DNA of 64,000 nucleotides, from the NCBI GenBank assembly GCA_910574455.1, contig CAJSYZ010000002.1, positions 2,133,671-2,197,670 on the forward strand, written 5' to 3'. The DNA comes from Trichaptum fuscoviolaceum. Lineage: Eukaryota > Basidiomycota > Agaricomycetes > Hymenochaetales > Trichaptaceae. Positions 12,941 to 24,700 of the stretch are shown in pieces. How positions within the stretch are numbered: position 1 is the first letter of the stretch; each line of letters starts with the position of its first letter. The notes below the pieces were generated by a model. The model was not told the DNA's origin. It did not search any database and saw only the letters and a program-made list of their open reading frames with translations. Both the position numbers and the translations under genes were made by a program.

Positions 12941-14077
12941 TTAGAAGCGGCCACGGGCACGGCGGGCGGCGGCGGCAGATGCGGCGCTGGTGGGCATGGG
13001 CGCAGGCTTGACGGGGCCGCCGCCGAGCATGACACCGCCGGTGAGGACGGTCGTCTTCCCCCCGTCGTACGGCGTGACCTCCTTCTTCGACGCATCGACG
13101 AACACGCGGGCCTGGCGCGCGCGCTCGCGGCGGCTCTGGCGCGCCATGCCGTTCGCGGACTGGGAGTACGCGTCGGGCGCGGACGCGAGCGAGGAGGACG
13201 AGGAGACGGAGGAGAGCGTGCCGCAGGACGTGGCGGACTCGTCGGAGAGGAAGGAGAAGGCGGACGAGGAGACGGAGGACGCACGCGAAGACGAGCGCGA
13301 GTGGCCGAGCGCGGCGCGAGCGGCGGTGGAGAAGGACGCGGCGGTCGCGGTGAGCTCGGACGGGTCGGGGATGACGATCTGCGGCGGGACGGAGGGGAAC
13401 TGCTCGAGGACGGGGGTGAGCCAGGACGGGGCGCGCATCTCGTCTGCGAGCATGGAGAACAGCGCGTCGTCCTCCTCGCCGTCGGCCTCCAGGAGGCGCT
13501 GCGCCAGCGTCTTCGGCTGCTTTGCCGTCTTCTTCGCGAGGCTGATGGGCTGAGGCGTCTTGAGCTGGAGCTGCTGGAGCTGGAGCTGGAGGCGGAGGGC
13601 GGTCTGGCGGACCTCGAGCTGGCGCTGCTCTGCCTGGAGACGGAGCATCTCCGCCTCGGCCTGCTGCTGGCGCTCGAGCTCGTCGCTCCACACGGTGACG
13701 AGGCCCGGTGCGCCTGCGACGCGGACGCTAACGCAGCCGGGGTCGATGAACACGTCCATCTCGCGGGTCGCTGCGGCGCCGAGGAGGGCTTGCGCCCAGA
13801 CGGGCCACTCGACGCCTGCAGCGGCGCACGCGGCGTACACGGGGCGCGGGGGCGCGCAGTCGGCGGCGAGGGTGAGGCAGCGGCGGCCAGAGCCACGGAA
13901 GGGCTCGGCGGGGCACCAGGTGGCGAGGTAGGCGGCGGCGAGGGACGCCTCGAGGGCGGACTGGAGCTGGGCGAGGGTGCTGGCGGGGTACTGGCGGGCG
14001 AGGGCGAGCGGGCGGGTGAGGAAGGTGACGGCGTGGGCGAGGGTGACGGCGAGGCTGGTCGAGGAGAGCGTAGACAT
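12941..14077 (-). CDS. BTG/Tob (APRO, anti-proliferative) domain protein
   Basis: In animals BTG/Tob proteins bind the CCR4-NOT deadenylase subunit CAF1 and promote mRNA decay. The gene is a single uninterrupted frame of 378 residues. The N-terminal 125 residues match the BTG fold: helical start LAHAVTFLTRPL, then WCPAEPFRGSGRRCL (box A signature, compare the animal W-P-x-x-P-x-RGSGYRC pattern), then WPVWAQALLGA and FIDPGCVSVRV (strand after box B). A Gln/Leu-rich coiled-coil stretch follows (residues about 130-175), then a Ser-rich low-complexity region. A basic tail (RQSRRERARQAR) and a Gly/Ala-rich end close it. Base composition is far more GC-rich than neighbouring genes, which creates long spurious antisense frames. 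There is no close S. cerevisiae counterpart that I know of. Confidence 0.82.
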   Translation of the reverse strand: MSTLSSTSLAVTLAHAVTFLTRPLALARQYPASTLAQLQSALEASLAAAYLATWCPAEPFRGSGRRCLTLAADCAPPRPVYAACAAAGVEWPVWAQALLGAAATREMDVFIDPGCVSVRVAGAPGLVTVWSDELERQQQAEAEMLRLQAEQRQLEVRQTALRLQLQLQQLQLKTPQPISLAKKTAKQPKTLAQRLLEADGEEDDALFSMLADEMRAPSWLTPVLEQFPSVPPQIVIPDPSELTATAASFSTAARAALGHSRSSSRASSVSSSAFSFLSDESATSCGTLSSVSSSSSLASAPDAYSQSANGMARQSRRERARQARVFVDASKKEVTPYDGGKTTVLTGGVMLGGGPVKPAPMPTSAASAAAARRARGRF

Positions 14078-15346
14078 GGTGGTGGTGGTAGAAGGAGTAG
14101 AGTTGAAAGTCGAAGGCGAAGGCGAATAAGCAGATGTGTCAGGGACGAGGTGCGTGTGCTGCGTATATAAACGATCGACCTGCGATGCGGTGGAAAGGCT
14201 TCTAGAGCTTATTAGGTCGAAGTAGGTCGTGTGCTTGTGCGTGGTCGTGTGCGGTGGAAGAGCAGAGAACTAGAAGTGCTCGGTCAGATTAAGTACTCGG
14301 CCATTGCACTTGGCGGGGTTACTCCAATGCTTACCTAGACAGCAGCGTAGACCGAGAGCTAAGCAAAATTGTGTTAGTTATGCAAACCAGCACGCGGACC
14401 CGGCGGCGACGACTCACAAATGCTATGAATTAGAGAGCAGAGAGCAGAGAGCAGAAACGAAGAGGTGAACTTGAGCTGAAACCGTGTGTAGCGGTGTGGG
14501 GAACACTTGAGCCCTTCCATACCGAGTCTTATACGACCACTGGCGACAATTGTTCTCTGCAGCACAATAATCTCCTGCACGCAAACACACTCGCGCGTCT
14601 ACAAACACTTCCATTTTCGGACACACCCCACGCGTGGCTTGTTTGCGCCCTCGTCCATTGTACTCCTCCCTTTTCGGTCAATGCGCTGGTATTTTCGCTT
14701 CCCATCATATGCACAACGCTCTGCCCGACCTTTTGTCTTTTGTCTCCGCTGGCCTTTTCCCTCGCTCGTTACCTGCTTTTTCTGATGGAAACCAACCTTC
14801 GACAATTATCTTTCCTCGGTCGCCATCGTCCTTGCTTTACAATAGTAGTAGCCTGTCGTCCACACAGCCGTAATCTAACGCGCTTTGACGCCACTCTGCT
14901 TCAGTGCTGAGTGGAATACACTCAGTGTACAGCACACAGTTGTCCCATTACTCGACACTCTTCCGACCCTGTGCGCACCGCAATCGCATACGTACAATCC
15001 GTGCATGACTCTGGTGCGGCCAGCAAAATGATGAGGAATTCACCCCATAATATCATACTGTCACGGTCAAAGGGCACGTGTGTGCTATCCTTGTGTTGGT
15101 CATTACCATGATCCGATATTGAGTCAAGCAAAGAGTTGACTCCAGAACTGCAGGTCACTCGGAAGCAAAGGCACGGACATCGGAACCGATCACATCGACG
15201 TCGATCCACATCCTTTACATTCAAACATTCTTCGGAAGCAAATAGTCAGAGACTCTCATGTATACTGAAATATAAACATTATTTGATATTCTCCAACGGT
15301 GTACGAATAAGAGAAATAAGTTATCATGAACAAAAATGACTCCGCA
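14078..15346. other. Upstream region of the BTG-like gene and 3' flank of the DSS1-like gene
   Basis: About 1.27 kb without a supported gene. Near 14162-14171 a TATATAAA-like run lies roughly 90 bp upstream of the BTG-like start and could be its TATA element. Three tandem copies of the 7-mer AGAGAGC lie at about 14432-14453. The part from 14600 to 15340 shows only short open frames without motifs. Confidence 0.5.
14162..14171 (-). promoter_or_regulatory. Possible TATA box for the BTG-like gene
   Basis: An A/T run readable as TTTATATA on the minus strand lies about 90 bp before the start codon. The call rests on sequence and spacing alone. Confidence 0.3.
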
Positions 15347-18230
15347 TCACGCCAACTGCACGAACAGACTCGGATTCAGGTCCCTCGCCTCCACCTCCTT
15401 CAGCCTAACACTAATTTTATCGCCAATCTCCTTCCCGTAGTCCAGGGACGGCGCAACCATGAGCGCAGGGACACCCAACTTGTGCACGTACACCTCCACG
15501 AACGGCTGCTTCCTCAGCAAGTCAATCGTCAGCGGCCGCATCACAGTCGCCTCCAAGCTCTCCCGCGCGTCCAGCCCCTCCGCCACCGCGCGCCCCTCCG
15601 CCCGCGCCCGCGCCTGCCGCTCCATCCAGCGCCGGATGTACAGCAGGCTCCACCACCGCGAATGCGCGCGCTCCGCACGCTTCACCGCCAGGTCGCTGAA
15701 CATCAGGTCCTCCACCATCCCCTGCATCGCGTCCACATCGAACGGCGCCCGCTCGCGCGCGGGCAGCAGCGCGCTCTTGATCTGCCAGTGCGCGACCATG
15801 TCCGCGAACCGCCGCAGCGGGCTCGTCGCGCGCACGTAGCCCTCGCCCGCAGGGAGGCCCATCCCCCAGTGCGCCGCGGGCGCCAGCGTCGTCTCCACCG
15901 GCCCGAACATGATGCGCTCGCGCAGCGCGAAGAACGGGTCCACGGACCCCGTCGCGTCGCGCATGTCCAGCGCCCGCGCCCGCGCCGCGTCGGACGCAAA
16001 GACGATCGGCGCGAGGCCGCGCCGCAGCAGCGGGATGTCGTGGTCGAGCCCGAACCGCGACGCCAGCCGGCACGCGAGCTTCATGCACTCTGCGATGAGC
16101 GACCGCGCCCCCGTCTCGTGCGCGAGGTGCCCGGCGACGACGTACCTGAGTTCCGGGAAGCCGCGATAGAGGATAGGCTGGTTCGCGTCTGCGGGGTTGA
16201 AGGGCACCGGTTTGGGCCGCATCGTCAGTTCCGGGGCAGGTAGAGTATACGACAGTGCTCCCGATGCGATACGACGCGCCACGAACTGACGCGTTCTGGC
16301 GTATAGCGTCTTGAGATCCTCCGCGAAGGGCAGCACATGCGCGACATCCCTGTCTTTCGTCATCTCCACGTCCGCCACCGGTTCGAAGGGAGAGAAGACA
16401 TGGTCTGCCCCCCGCTCTCCGAGCACCACGTCCACATCATCGTACTTCAGCAACTGGACGTTCTGCACGATGCCTGGCCGGACCTTGTAGTCCAGAATAT
16501 CGCCCGTCGCGTCCACTTTCGCACTGAATGTCAGCACTCGCTGCGCCTCCGTCACGCCAACGCCCATGTCGCATTTCTTCGAGAGTTCCTGGGGCAGCAT
16601 CGGCCATGACCGGTGTATAAAGTACGCGTTCTGCCTCATTGCGCGTGCCTTCCTGGTAATCTCGTGTTCGAGGGGCAGCAGGGCAGTCGGGTCCGCGATG
16701 TGCACATGTATCCAGACATTGTCGGGCTCGCTGGGGATCCGCTCAACGGAGACGCCGTCGTCTAACTCTTCGGCGGAGAAATCATCGATAACGAAGACAG
16801 GCAGCTTTCCAAAGTCGTGTCGTACAGAATCATGAGCATCAGAGATGAGCCCCGACAACGGCTTTGTTGAGACTTTAGTGTCGACCGGTTCCTGAGATAA
16901 ACCAAGTTCCCTGTCTTTGCTGGCAATATCCTCCCATGGCGTGTACACACCAATTTCTTGGAGGAACTTGAAGGCAGTGGCAGGACCGCATTCCCCCTCT
17001 TCGTATTTGTAAGTGCCTTTGATGATGGCAGGTATGAGACCTTCATACGGATTCCGCTGAATCTTGCGTCCCAAGCTCAACGACAACTTCAACGCCCGTA
17101 TCAGCTCGTTGTCCGTCGGCGTCCACAGCACACTCGGCTGCGCAGAGTTCGGAAGACGCGAGGGCAGCTCGTCGGACGCATCCTGCGCAAGTCTGCGCGA
17201 GGCTTCAATGACCGCTTTCGCCTTCTCCTGGAAGTCCTTCACGCAGGGATCCCGCGTCCGCAGCCACGCAGACACCCGCTGCAGCGTCTGCAGGTCCGCC
17301 AACGGGCGCACGTCGAACCGGTGCACCATCCAGTGCGTGAGCGGCCTGCACTGGTACTCCGCCCCGCGCGCCATCAGCTGCTTGTGCATCGCGAACAGCG
17401 TGACGATCGGCGCCCGCGGGGTCGGCGTGCAGATCCGCGCGGCCTCCAGCGTCGTGATCCTGCCCCACTCATCTGCTGACTCGGCGCGCACGCGCCCGTA
17501 GAGGTCGTTGACGTACCGCGCGAGCCGGTGCTGCTCTGTTTCCACGGCGCGCTCGAAGGCCCGCGCGAGGGTGAGCACCTTGAGCCGTGCGGCGAGTTCG
17601 TGCTCACTGGCGTGCGCCGCGTCGGCGCCGCAGCGCTCGGTCAGGGATGTCTGGACGAAGTCCGGCACGGCGAACATGATATCGGTCGACCGATGCGCCC
17701 AGACCTCGCCGATCGTCGTGAGCGTTAGCGTGTCGTTCTCATCCTGTGCACGGTCTGTAGCTATAATGACACCGTTTGTCACTATATCGTTTCTGTACAC
17801 ACAACTCGTCAGCTTCATTCTGCGTAGGTAGACAAATATCACAGGCGTACCGACGTATTTCGACGAATGCACCGGGCTGCGCTGTCTGCAACAACGCAGC
17901 CCGCTCAACGAGGCCTTCCATCGTCATGTCCTCAAGCACATGTCCCTCAGAAAAGAACTTGATCTGCTGGTTACTCAGGACCTCAGGCATCTCCAGCCTC
18001 TCCCGCAGCTTCTTCGTCGGCCCCGCTTTCTTGTACGTGTGCCTCCACCCTGGCCTGTTATCGCCTTGCGCAGCGTCAATCATCGCACGTCCCACTTTCT
18101 TGAGCTCCTTGACACTCGGGTTCGCCAGGTCCGACCTGACCTTCTTCGCCTTCTGCACCATTCGCACGAAGTCGGAGACATGGCGGGAGTGTGCGGGTGC
18201 GACGTCGCCCACTCGACGCAACGTGAACAT
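15347..18230 (-). CDS. DSS1: Mitochondrial RNB-family 3'-5' exoribonuclease (Dss1-like)
   Basis: RNase II/RNB enzymes degrade RNA 3' to 5'; yeast Dss1 is the nuclease of the mitochondrial degradosome. Two exons (17851-18230 and 15347-17792) sum to 2826 bases, giving 941 residues. The splice joins VEIRR to NDIVTNGVII. The N-terminus is basic and lacks acids (MFTLRRVGDVAP), consistent with a mitochondrial presequence. The RNB core starts near residue 480: FVIDDFSAEELDDGVSVE carries the metal-binding Asp cluster. It ends with YVRATSPLRRFADM, which carries the catalytic Arg. The C-terminus resembles a reduced OB/S1 domain. An upstream open stretch lacks an ATG, so 18230 is the first usable start. 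The Bet1-like gene starts 220 bp away on the other strand. Exon 2 is very GC-rich. Confidence 0.88.
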
Positions 18231-18450
18231 AAGAGAGAGGTGGTGAACAGCCGCTTGACTTTTTCCAGTCCAAAAACTGTTGAGCAATAAATTTCTCTAA
18301 ATTTAGAATTTTCCACGTGACCTCAAGAGCAGACTCGGACGTGTCGCGCAGGCCCTGAGAGCAACCTATATCCCTCCTTCATCTTCACAGGTTCCAGCTC
18401 GCTGCTGGACTCCCCTTCACTGTCATCGTACCCGGACATGCTCATATAAG

Positions 18451-19064
18451 ATGTCGCAAAGGTTAGTAGCCTACCTACTCATCAGGAAGAGTGCCATCAT
18501 TCTCATCCAAAAGTTGACCCAGATTCAGCCTGTCCTCCACGCACTCTTCTCTTCGTGACCGATCAGCATTATTAGGGAACAACGGCTACGCCAGTGGCTC
18601 AACGCCGTCCAACTCAGGCCGCTCCTCTCCTTACGACAGCTATGCACACCGAAACCGGACAGCGGATGAGCTGGAGTCGCAAAACGACGAGGAGCTAGAG
18701 GGCTTGAGCGCCAGAGTGAAGTTGCTGAAAGACGTAAGTAAGCCGGGCCTCGTTGCTTCTAGTTTCTTAGTCGAGAATGCGAAGTGCTCACATTGCTCAG
18801 ATCACCATAGGCATTGGAAACGAAATCAAAGAATCGACGGTCCAGTTGAGCCAAATGGTCAGTTGGTTGCATTGTCTTGAATTCCAGAACCTGATGAAGT
18901 ACTTCCAGAACGATGCTTTCGCAGAAACATCTGGTATTCTTTCAGGAACTTTTCGCCGCATGAACAATATGGCCGAGCGTCAAGGATGCCGCTGGCTGTG
19001 GTATATTATCTTTCTTGTCCTTGTATTTTGGTTTTTCATCGTTGTATGGTGGTTCAGACGGTAA
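18451..19064 (+). CDS. BET1: Bet1-like ER-Golgi Qc-SNARE
   Basis: Bet1 is a Qc-SNARE for vesicle fusion between the ER and the Golgi. The clear part runs from about 18577: a Ser-rich start (GYASGSTPSNSGRSSP), then NDEELEGLSARVKLLKD, TIGIGNEIKESTVQLSQM, FAETSGILSGTFRRM and a 20-residue hydrophobic tail anchor ending WWFRR. Internal introns at 18734-18801 and 18859-18910 are clean. The first exon is uncertain. The ATG at 18451 (MSQR) followed by the obvious donor at 18462 is one base out of phase with the acceptor before 18576. A donor at about 18491 would restore the frame but gives an odd N-terminus. Confidence 0.78.
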
Positions 19065-19292
19065 CACGCACGCCAGCCGAGTCCAGAGTGATCTTCGCCC
19101 TTCCCCGTCCCCTCTGACAGATAAAATTGCGGATGAAAGATACAAGACAAAACAAGCAACAAGCACAGTATAAAACGAAGAGAAACAGAGGAGCGGGAAC
19201 AAAAAAGTAATAAGAATACATCTAAAACACAAATTAACTACGAAGATAGCAAAAGCAGTAGGGTCCTCTCTGAATGTGGTGAAGCCCGTTCA

Positions 19293-21446
19293 TTAATTTT
19301 CTTCCGACAGTTTCGCCCGGCCAATCTCCCAGATCATTCGCTGCCTTAAATAAGGCATATTTTTCTGCGAGAAGTTGAACTCTTCCTCCCCGCGAGAGAG
19401 GGCTTCTAGCGTCTGGCATGTGAATACACCACAATCATATCCGTTCTCTTGCTGGGGCGCATTGTCCATCACATAATCCTCCCAGCCAGAGAAGTCGAAT
19501 GGCTTCTTTTTCTTGTTCCTATGCTCGTCATCGATATAGGAACGAAGAAGCTAGGATTATGGTGTTATTATCTTCTCATCACTCAAAGATGATCGGTAAA
19601 CATACCTTATAGACATTGCTTCGGTATGATCCCATGCTATCGTATGACTCAATACGCTTCTTTCGAAAGTTGATCGCAGCGGCCGTCCAATGAAGGTTAT
19701 TGTGATTGACAGGAATGAGAACCACGTCCTTCGAAAAGATATCGATCTTCTTCGTCCATTTTGCCAGGCGACTCTTCTCGTAACCGGCCAGAAGTTTGGT
19801 CCAGAAGAATGAGCTGAAATAATGGACATTCAAAACCTTCTTCCCATTCTCCGTGTTCTCCTTCCCGGCCTCCGCTTCTAATGACCGAGTCAATATGAGT
19901 TGCCCATAGAAGTTGATGATCTCGTCATTCAGCCATTGTCCAGGACCAAGCATCGCGATGTCGCGATCAGACACTTGTTCTTTTCCGGCCTTCGATATCG
20001 TGCCAGTTTTGCTTTTGATCGCATTTACCTCCTTCTGAATTTCCGGTGGTAGTGAGTCTGGTAGCGGCTTTTTCTTCGGGTGCAGGCGGTCTTTGATCCG
20101 TTCATCTATGGTCTTTTGCCGCTCTCGTAAATATTCTAAGGTCGGGCTGAATGGTCTTGGTGGTCTTGGACTGCGAAAACCGGTCAATTAACCAACTCAT
20201 TCCGTGGCCAGTGTAACTCCCACCTATCTAGCGATTTCTTTGCCTTGGAGATAGCCTTCTCCAAGAATGATTTCTAAAAAAACACTAGCATTAGCATAAA
20301 AAGGGATACAGAAGATACTAAAAATCTTACATCTTCGGGATAGATGATAGGGAGGGCACTAGGAGTAATTGATCTACTGCTAATACCTGCATTGAATCAG
20401 TACGGTGGCTCCAAGGCAAAGGCTAATACCAATGTCTAACCTGCTGCCTCTTCTCGTTTCTGTACCTCGTCTACACGATTCTTATACGCAAGATAGCCTG
20501 GAATGCATTTTAGTAGATATAACATAGCTCCTGGCATTGAGACGGACCACGAAAAGCCTCAAAGCTCGATTGATATCCTATTACAAATAACATTAGTTGA
20601 GCCTCAAGTACTCCTAGATATTCAACAGCAATCACCTTGCTTCACTTTCAAAGCATACAGCTCTTTTTCTAGATGTTCTCGAGATGATTTTTTATGCTGA
20701 TGAAGCCATCATGAGAGAACGTAGGCCAGGCAAGTGATGGAACTCTACCTGTCTGTCGTAGATATGTCTTCGTCTGCTCCGACTAGGCACACCGTTCTGA
20801 GACCCAATCATTCTTCTCGCAATCGAATTCTGGATACTTTGCAGCTCTCCAGGCCCATGAATGTCAGAAGGAAAACATGAGCCTGTCGGGCTCCCGTACA
20901 GCGAAGTGCCGGGAGTGGCAGTGGCAGTGGCAGCCAAGCTGAGATTCGTGAAAGATTCAGTAGTTGATACAGATGACTTCGGATGTGGAGGCGGTGGACG
21001 GAAAGAGGAGGTTGATGAAGAAGCAACTAAGTTCGTTGGCGCAGTGTTCAGCGAAGGCTTCGGCAGTCGGGCAATCACTGACACCCCAAAGAAGGCATTC
21101 TGCGGAGGTGGCGCTTGAATCTGCGTAGGAGGTGTTGGCGATGCAGGAGCAGGCGGGGGTACGATAGAGGTAGTCGTATTATACACTGGCAGAGTGGGCT
21201 CTCCAAGGACTGTAAGACGATCAGCCGATGTAAAACAAAAGAAGATGCATAGGACGCACACCAAGACATAGCAGTCCAAACAGTCTCTTTCAGCAATGAA
21301 CTCCATTTCTGCAGTAGTCCGTCCTCTGTTCTCGGACTTGCATTCACCCCAGGCTCTGTTTCTGTTCTATACATCATTGTGCGGGGAACCTTGGCTCGAG
21401 GAACCGGCAAGAAAGCTTCAGATGCGGTCCGTTTCTGCGATGACAT
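19293..21446 (-). CDS. ULP1/SENP-type SUMO-specific cysteine protease
   Basis: Ulp1-family C48 proteases process SUMO precursors and remove SUMO from targets. Nine exons (21260-21446, 20749-21209, 20636-20696, 20548-20577, 20441-20497, 20331-20386, 20224-20273, 19606-20170, 19293-19550) sum to 1725 bases, giving 574 residues. The N-terminal half is Pro/Ser-rich, then a short charged helical region. The catalytic domain begins with GPGQWLNDEIINFYG (about residue 360). It then shows NNLHWTAAAI (His), ESYDSMG (Asp), and PQQENGYDCGVFTC (oxyanion Gln and nucleophile Cys). All triad residues are present. It ends AKLSEEN. Two exons are only 30 and 50 bases. Start chosen at MSSQKRTASEAF, the first ATG in frame. 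It lies just downstream of, and on the same strand as, the chromodomain gene. Confidence 0.9.
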
Positions 21447-21771
21447 GGAAGCGAGCAGCGTCGTCCTTGCTGCAACTTCGGATGGCACCTTCAACGCTAG
21501 CCGAGGCTAAGTAGTATATTGGTCTCAGCGAGTAATAGCTGATGTGCGAGGCGATGAGCTCGTCGAGGCTTGGGAGTAGTGGCAACAAGAAGAAGAGAAC
21601 GATGCGTGGGAAAATATCCCGCACTGTGTTTACCAACACCCTGTGGTACAAGCATGCATACATATCGTTATCTATGCTATGTTTAACTAGAATTGTTTTA
21701 AAAACATATAATAATTATGAGGGAGTATTGTAAAGAAATGGGAGTAGATGTACACTACAGAACAACAACCT

Positions 21772-24700
21772 TCATATTACAGCACTTCCAAGCGGGCTAG
21801 GTTCGACGGAAGCTCTTGCACTACTAGTATTGTGACAATCCCTAAAGTCAAAATCTTGAACGGTTCTCCACTCGAACTGTGGATACACTCAGCTCACGTA
21901 CAATTGATACAGTTGAAAGTAACTCACCCCATCCCGGTCGTAGGGTATATGCGTATCCTGCATAGCCTTTATAACTACAAATCGCCTGAAGTTCCTTCGA
22001 ATATATGGCTGCATCTGCAGATTTATAAGGTCTTTAACGATGTCTACTTCGCCCTGGCGCTTCATATCTTCCTCCGCTATGTCCATATGCCTAACGTTGT
22101 ATAGTTTCCAAGCTTCCTCAACAATATCTAAGCTTGTCTTGCTCATGCAAGCATACTGTGCTGATATCCACTCTTCCCGCGGATTGGTGTCACTGCCAGG
22201 ACATGTCTGCTCTGCAATAGCAGGGCTGTGCGTAAGCGCGAGCTTGCCCTCATCAATCAACGTCAGTATCCTATCCACTCTCCAAGGCTCCCTAAGGTCT
22301 GGTCAGATTAAATGCAAAGACAAATGTATTTAGAGTTACGTACTCTTTATATGTGACTACCGGATCAGTACCTGGACAGGCCAGCCGAATGAACATCGAA
22401 AATACGGATGGTAGGATATAGCAGCTCCAGAGTCTGTGACTGTATATCTTCTCGATGATATCAGCTACAGCAACTGGATTTTCGAGAAGCGCAGTAAATG
22501 TAAAGGTGACAACTCCACCTGTGAGTAAGAATACTTCTGAGCGTCCGTAATCAGAATACGACAAAAATAAGAAACATACCCACTGGGAATATTTGGTCGA
22601 ACCCCCAATATATGGGCTTAACACTCTCGTGACTCCCATACGTGATGAACTGAATCTCAGGCCGTTTTAATCGTCGATCCGCCAAAGCCATTAGCTTGTT
22701 GAGCGTCCTCAATGCGCCAATGTGGACAAAAATCACTCTCACATCCGCTTTATATCCAACATTCAATGCGTCAAGATACTTAAGCAAGAATAGAAGCGAT
22801 ATCGTGTCTCTTCTCGTCGCTGCAGAAAAGTCCTTCCCAGCGTTCGTTGGCATAGGTTCCACGGGGTATGCCCATATGCAGTATTCTCGTTTCGGTATGA
22901 AACTTAAAAACCAATCCGGAAAGCCTAAAACTCGAATTGCTCGCTCTACCTTCGGCGTAAGCGTTAATGGCGGGTTACGCTTTGGCAACTTGCATTTCCT
23001 GAGCTCCTCGTCGTTTGTCGTTTGATTGAGTTCATCTGATCTGAAGCTCAGGTCGCTGTATAATGAGGGTTTCAAGATCCAAGGCATCAGTACAACGACC
23101 ATGGATGAGTCGCTGAGGTACTGCGAAGGTACGACTAGACTCTGAAACAAATACTGCGACAGTGTTTTCAAGCTCGCGTTTGGGGCCTGAGTTGTCTTTG
23201 GTGCCGGGAATACTATCATTTGCGCGACATGCCCGTAGCCTGTTATGATGGGAGCAGCTATAGCCTGCTATATGTTAGTGATTGAAAAAACTGTGTTTCA
23301 GGGAAGAGTATTTACCAAACTACCAGCTTTTAAATACTTCATAAGAGTGGTAAAGGCTGGTTTGTCCTTTTCTTCCGAATGAGATATACTGGCTATCTGG
23401 TCGACCTTTTTCAAGGCCCCAACTATCGACTCGGTTTCAAAACGATTATAGACTTTACTGAGCCTAAGTATGTCTTTAGAACCCATAAAAGCATTCAGTC
23501 TAAAGCCAGTATCTGCGACATTATACGCATTAGAAATGGTGATGTCGCAGATATTTTCAGAAGCATCTGCCGTGTCTAGAACAAGATTCCCGGTCCATTT
23601 CCAATCGGCGTCGATTCTAAAGGAGAAGTTAGCTCAAGAATGCTTGATTTATTTGGCGAAAACCCACTGACCTGCTGGCATCAATCTTCGGTAAATCGCT
23701 TGCTGTTGCTGTTGGAGACTGTGGCAAGTTACTGAAGATACAAACTTGAATCAACAGCCCGACAGTGAATTTGTGGAGGGCTTACTCCGGTCTTTGAGCA
23801 ATAGACTCTCTGAAATAGTTGATAAGAACACCATCGAAAAGAGTTTATCACGGCAAGCACTCACTCGAAGGACATTATTGTAGCCATGAAGTTGTCCACG
23901 TCTTCAGCCCCGACCGGGTTTACGGGGGAAACAACTGCAGGAGGGGGTTTCGTTGCGGTACTAGCAGTTAGTAGTCAGCGCAAACACACAGCATGGACAA
24001 TTGAGCACTTTACAAGACTGGAGTTGTAGTAGCAATGATTGGACGCGGTGTAGGATTGCTTGCACGTCGTAAAAGATTTGGATGTTCTATAGCGGAAGGT
24101 GACATCGCTGAAGGTGGCACATTTCGTACCGGACTGTCAACATCCATACGATCAGTTGGTGATGGAGCGACAGGCACTGCTTGAGGCTTATTAGCTGATT
24201 TCTTAGGTATCTTGAGTCCGGCAAGTTTGTTTCTCTGAAACGCAGATGTTGGAAGAGGAGGTGGTGGCATCATTGGTTTCAGTTGTGGTTTGGATGATGA
24301 CGCGACTGCAGTTGCACGACCCTACATGATATGCATATATATCGCTATAAGTAGAGCATAGAAAAACACATCTCTTACATTTAGAGGGTTTGCTTCCTTC
24401 GAATTTCCTTTGTATCTTTCATATGGTTTCGCCTTTGCACTGAGGGGTTGTTCGTCTGAATCCTGCTCCAAGATATCTAAATTCAATGACATTCGATGCG
24501 AATAAAGAGGCAGAATATTAAGACGAAGCCTATATCGTTTCTATCCTTTTGTGAAGGATTAGAGCCCGGCATAAAATAAATGTCGATGGTCAACAACTTT
24601 GTGCGGTAGCTGACTCAAAAAGTCGTCAAGACCAAAGCTTCGGACAGAGGAGACAAGAGCGGAGTTGCCATATAAATGAACAGAATAAATGCTACTCACC

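Noticed and set aside
12613..13896. 427-codon minus-strand frame overlapping the BTG-like gene
   Set aside because: It is an out-of-frame shadow made of Ser/Arg/Pro runs with no domain.
12908..14170. 420-codon open frame on the plus strand across the BTG-like gene
   Set aside because: It is antisense to a clear BTG domain. The GC-rich composition suppresses stop codons, and the product is Gly/Arg/Glu low-complexity text without motif.
15326..16243. 305-codon plus-strand frame
   Set aside because: Antisense to the GC-rich RNB exon of the DSS1-like gene; His/Arg-rich text without motif.
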